Assembly: GCF_029542785.1 (NCBI RefSeq)
Contig: NC_083378.1
Coordinates: forward strand, 248,001 to 312,000
DNA: 64,000 bases
Origin: Malassezia japonica
Lineage: Eukaryota > Basidiomycota > Malasseziomycetes > Malasseziales > Malasseziaceae
Direction: 5' to 3'
In this document: piece by piece, positions 63,921 to 64,000 of the stretch
How positions within the stretch are numbered: position 1 is the first letter of the stretch
How the letters are laid out: every line of letters begins with the position of its first letter
Notes under the pieces: generated by a model
Told to the model about the DNA's origin: nothing
What the model saw: only the letters and a program-made list of their open reading frames with translations
Databases searched by the model: none
Program-made: the position numbers and the translations under genes

Positions 63921-64000
63921 TTTGGCTAACCGCAGAGTAGTGTCTTTTTGCATAGGCTTTGCCGCCATAGATCGAGTTATGAGCATGTTGTGGATACAGA

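Overview
The window is nuclear DNA of a fungus. It is GC-rich and extremely gene-dense: 35 protein genes in 64 kb, almost all with clear fungal counterparts (Dsl1-complex Sec39, Cdc10 septin, Vts1, Prm1, Num1, Nur1/Mug154, NuA3-type MYST acetylase). The gene set, the compactness, the GTACGT...CTNAY-NCAG intron style and a betaine-lipid synthase suggest a basidiomycete yeast, most likely Malassezia (Ustilaginomycotina). The genus is an inference from sequence character, not from a database match. I saw no rRNA, convincing tRNA, transposon, viral or CRISPR sequence.

Layout. 1-3.5 kb: AP-3 delta (cut by the left edge) and betaine-lipid synthase. 3.8-10.6 kb: Sec39, a double-bromodomain Rsc4-like protein, a SCAMP protein and septin Cdc10. 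10.7-13.5 kb: a repeat-bearing mitochondrial protein and ATP synthase beta. 13.7-22 kb: an unrecognised coiled-coil protein, Vts1, trifunctional C1-THF synthase, NC2 beta and DAHP synthase. 22-33.5 kb: kinesin-4-like motor, Lis1, Dpb4, a PHD/MYST acetyltransferase, myosin II and a LENG1-like splicing protein. 33.5-38.6 kb: FAN1 nuclease, CREG-like protein, UBR7, p24 protein and Nop10. 38.6-46.8 kb: a 2711-residue Num1-like cortical anchor. 46.8-64 kb: glycyl-tRNA synthetase, RCC1-repeat mitochondrial protein, aldo-keto reductase, Cks1, MCM-binding protein, Nur1/Mug154, RNPS1-like protein, Prm1, condensin Smc4 and a four-finger C2H2 factor.

Most are housekeeping genes with no shared pathway. 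Two functional groupings stand out: microtubule and dynein positioning (kinesin-4-like, Lis1, Num1) and chromosome replication or segregation (Dpb4, MCMBP, Cks1, Smc4, FAN1).

The striking features are architectural. I reconstructed 48 introns; 35 are exactly 22 nt, and all but two are 28 nt or shorter. They share a fixed plan: 6-nt donor, 7-nt spacer, CTNAY branch site, 4-nt acceptor. With these introns removed, every complete spliced gene keeps one open frame whose length is a multiple of three. Convergent genes end 3-21 bp apart, abut with zero bases (twice), or overlap in their coding ends (twice). Two same-strand pairs are 1 and 9 bp apart. Eight of 12 divergent promoters carry CACGTG.
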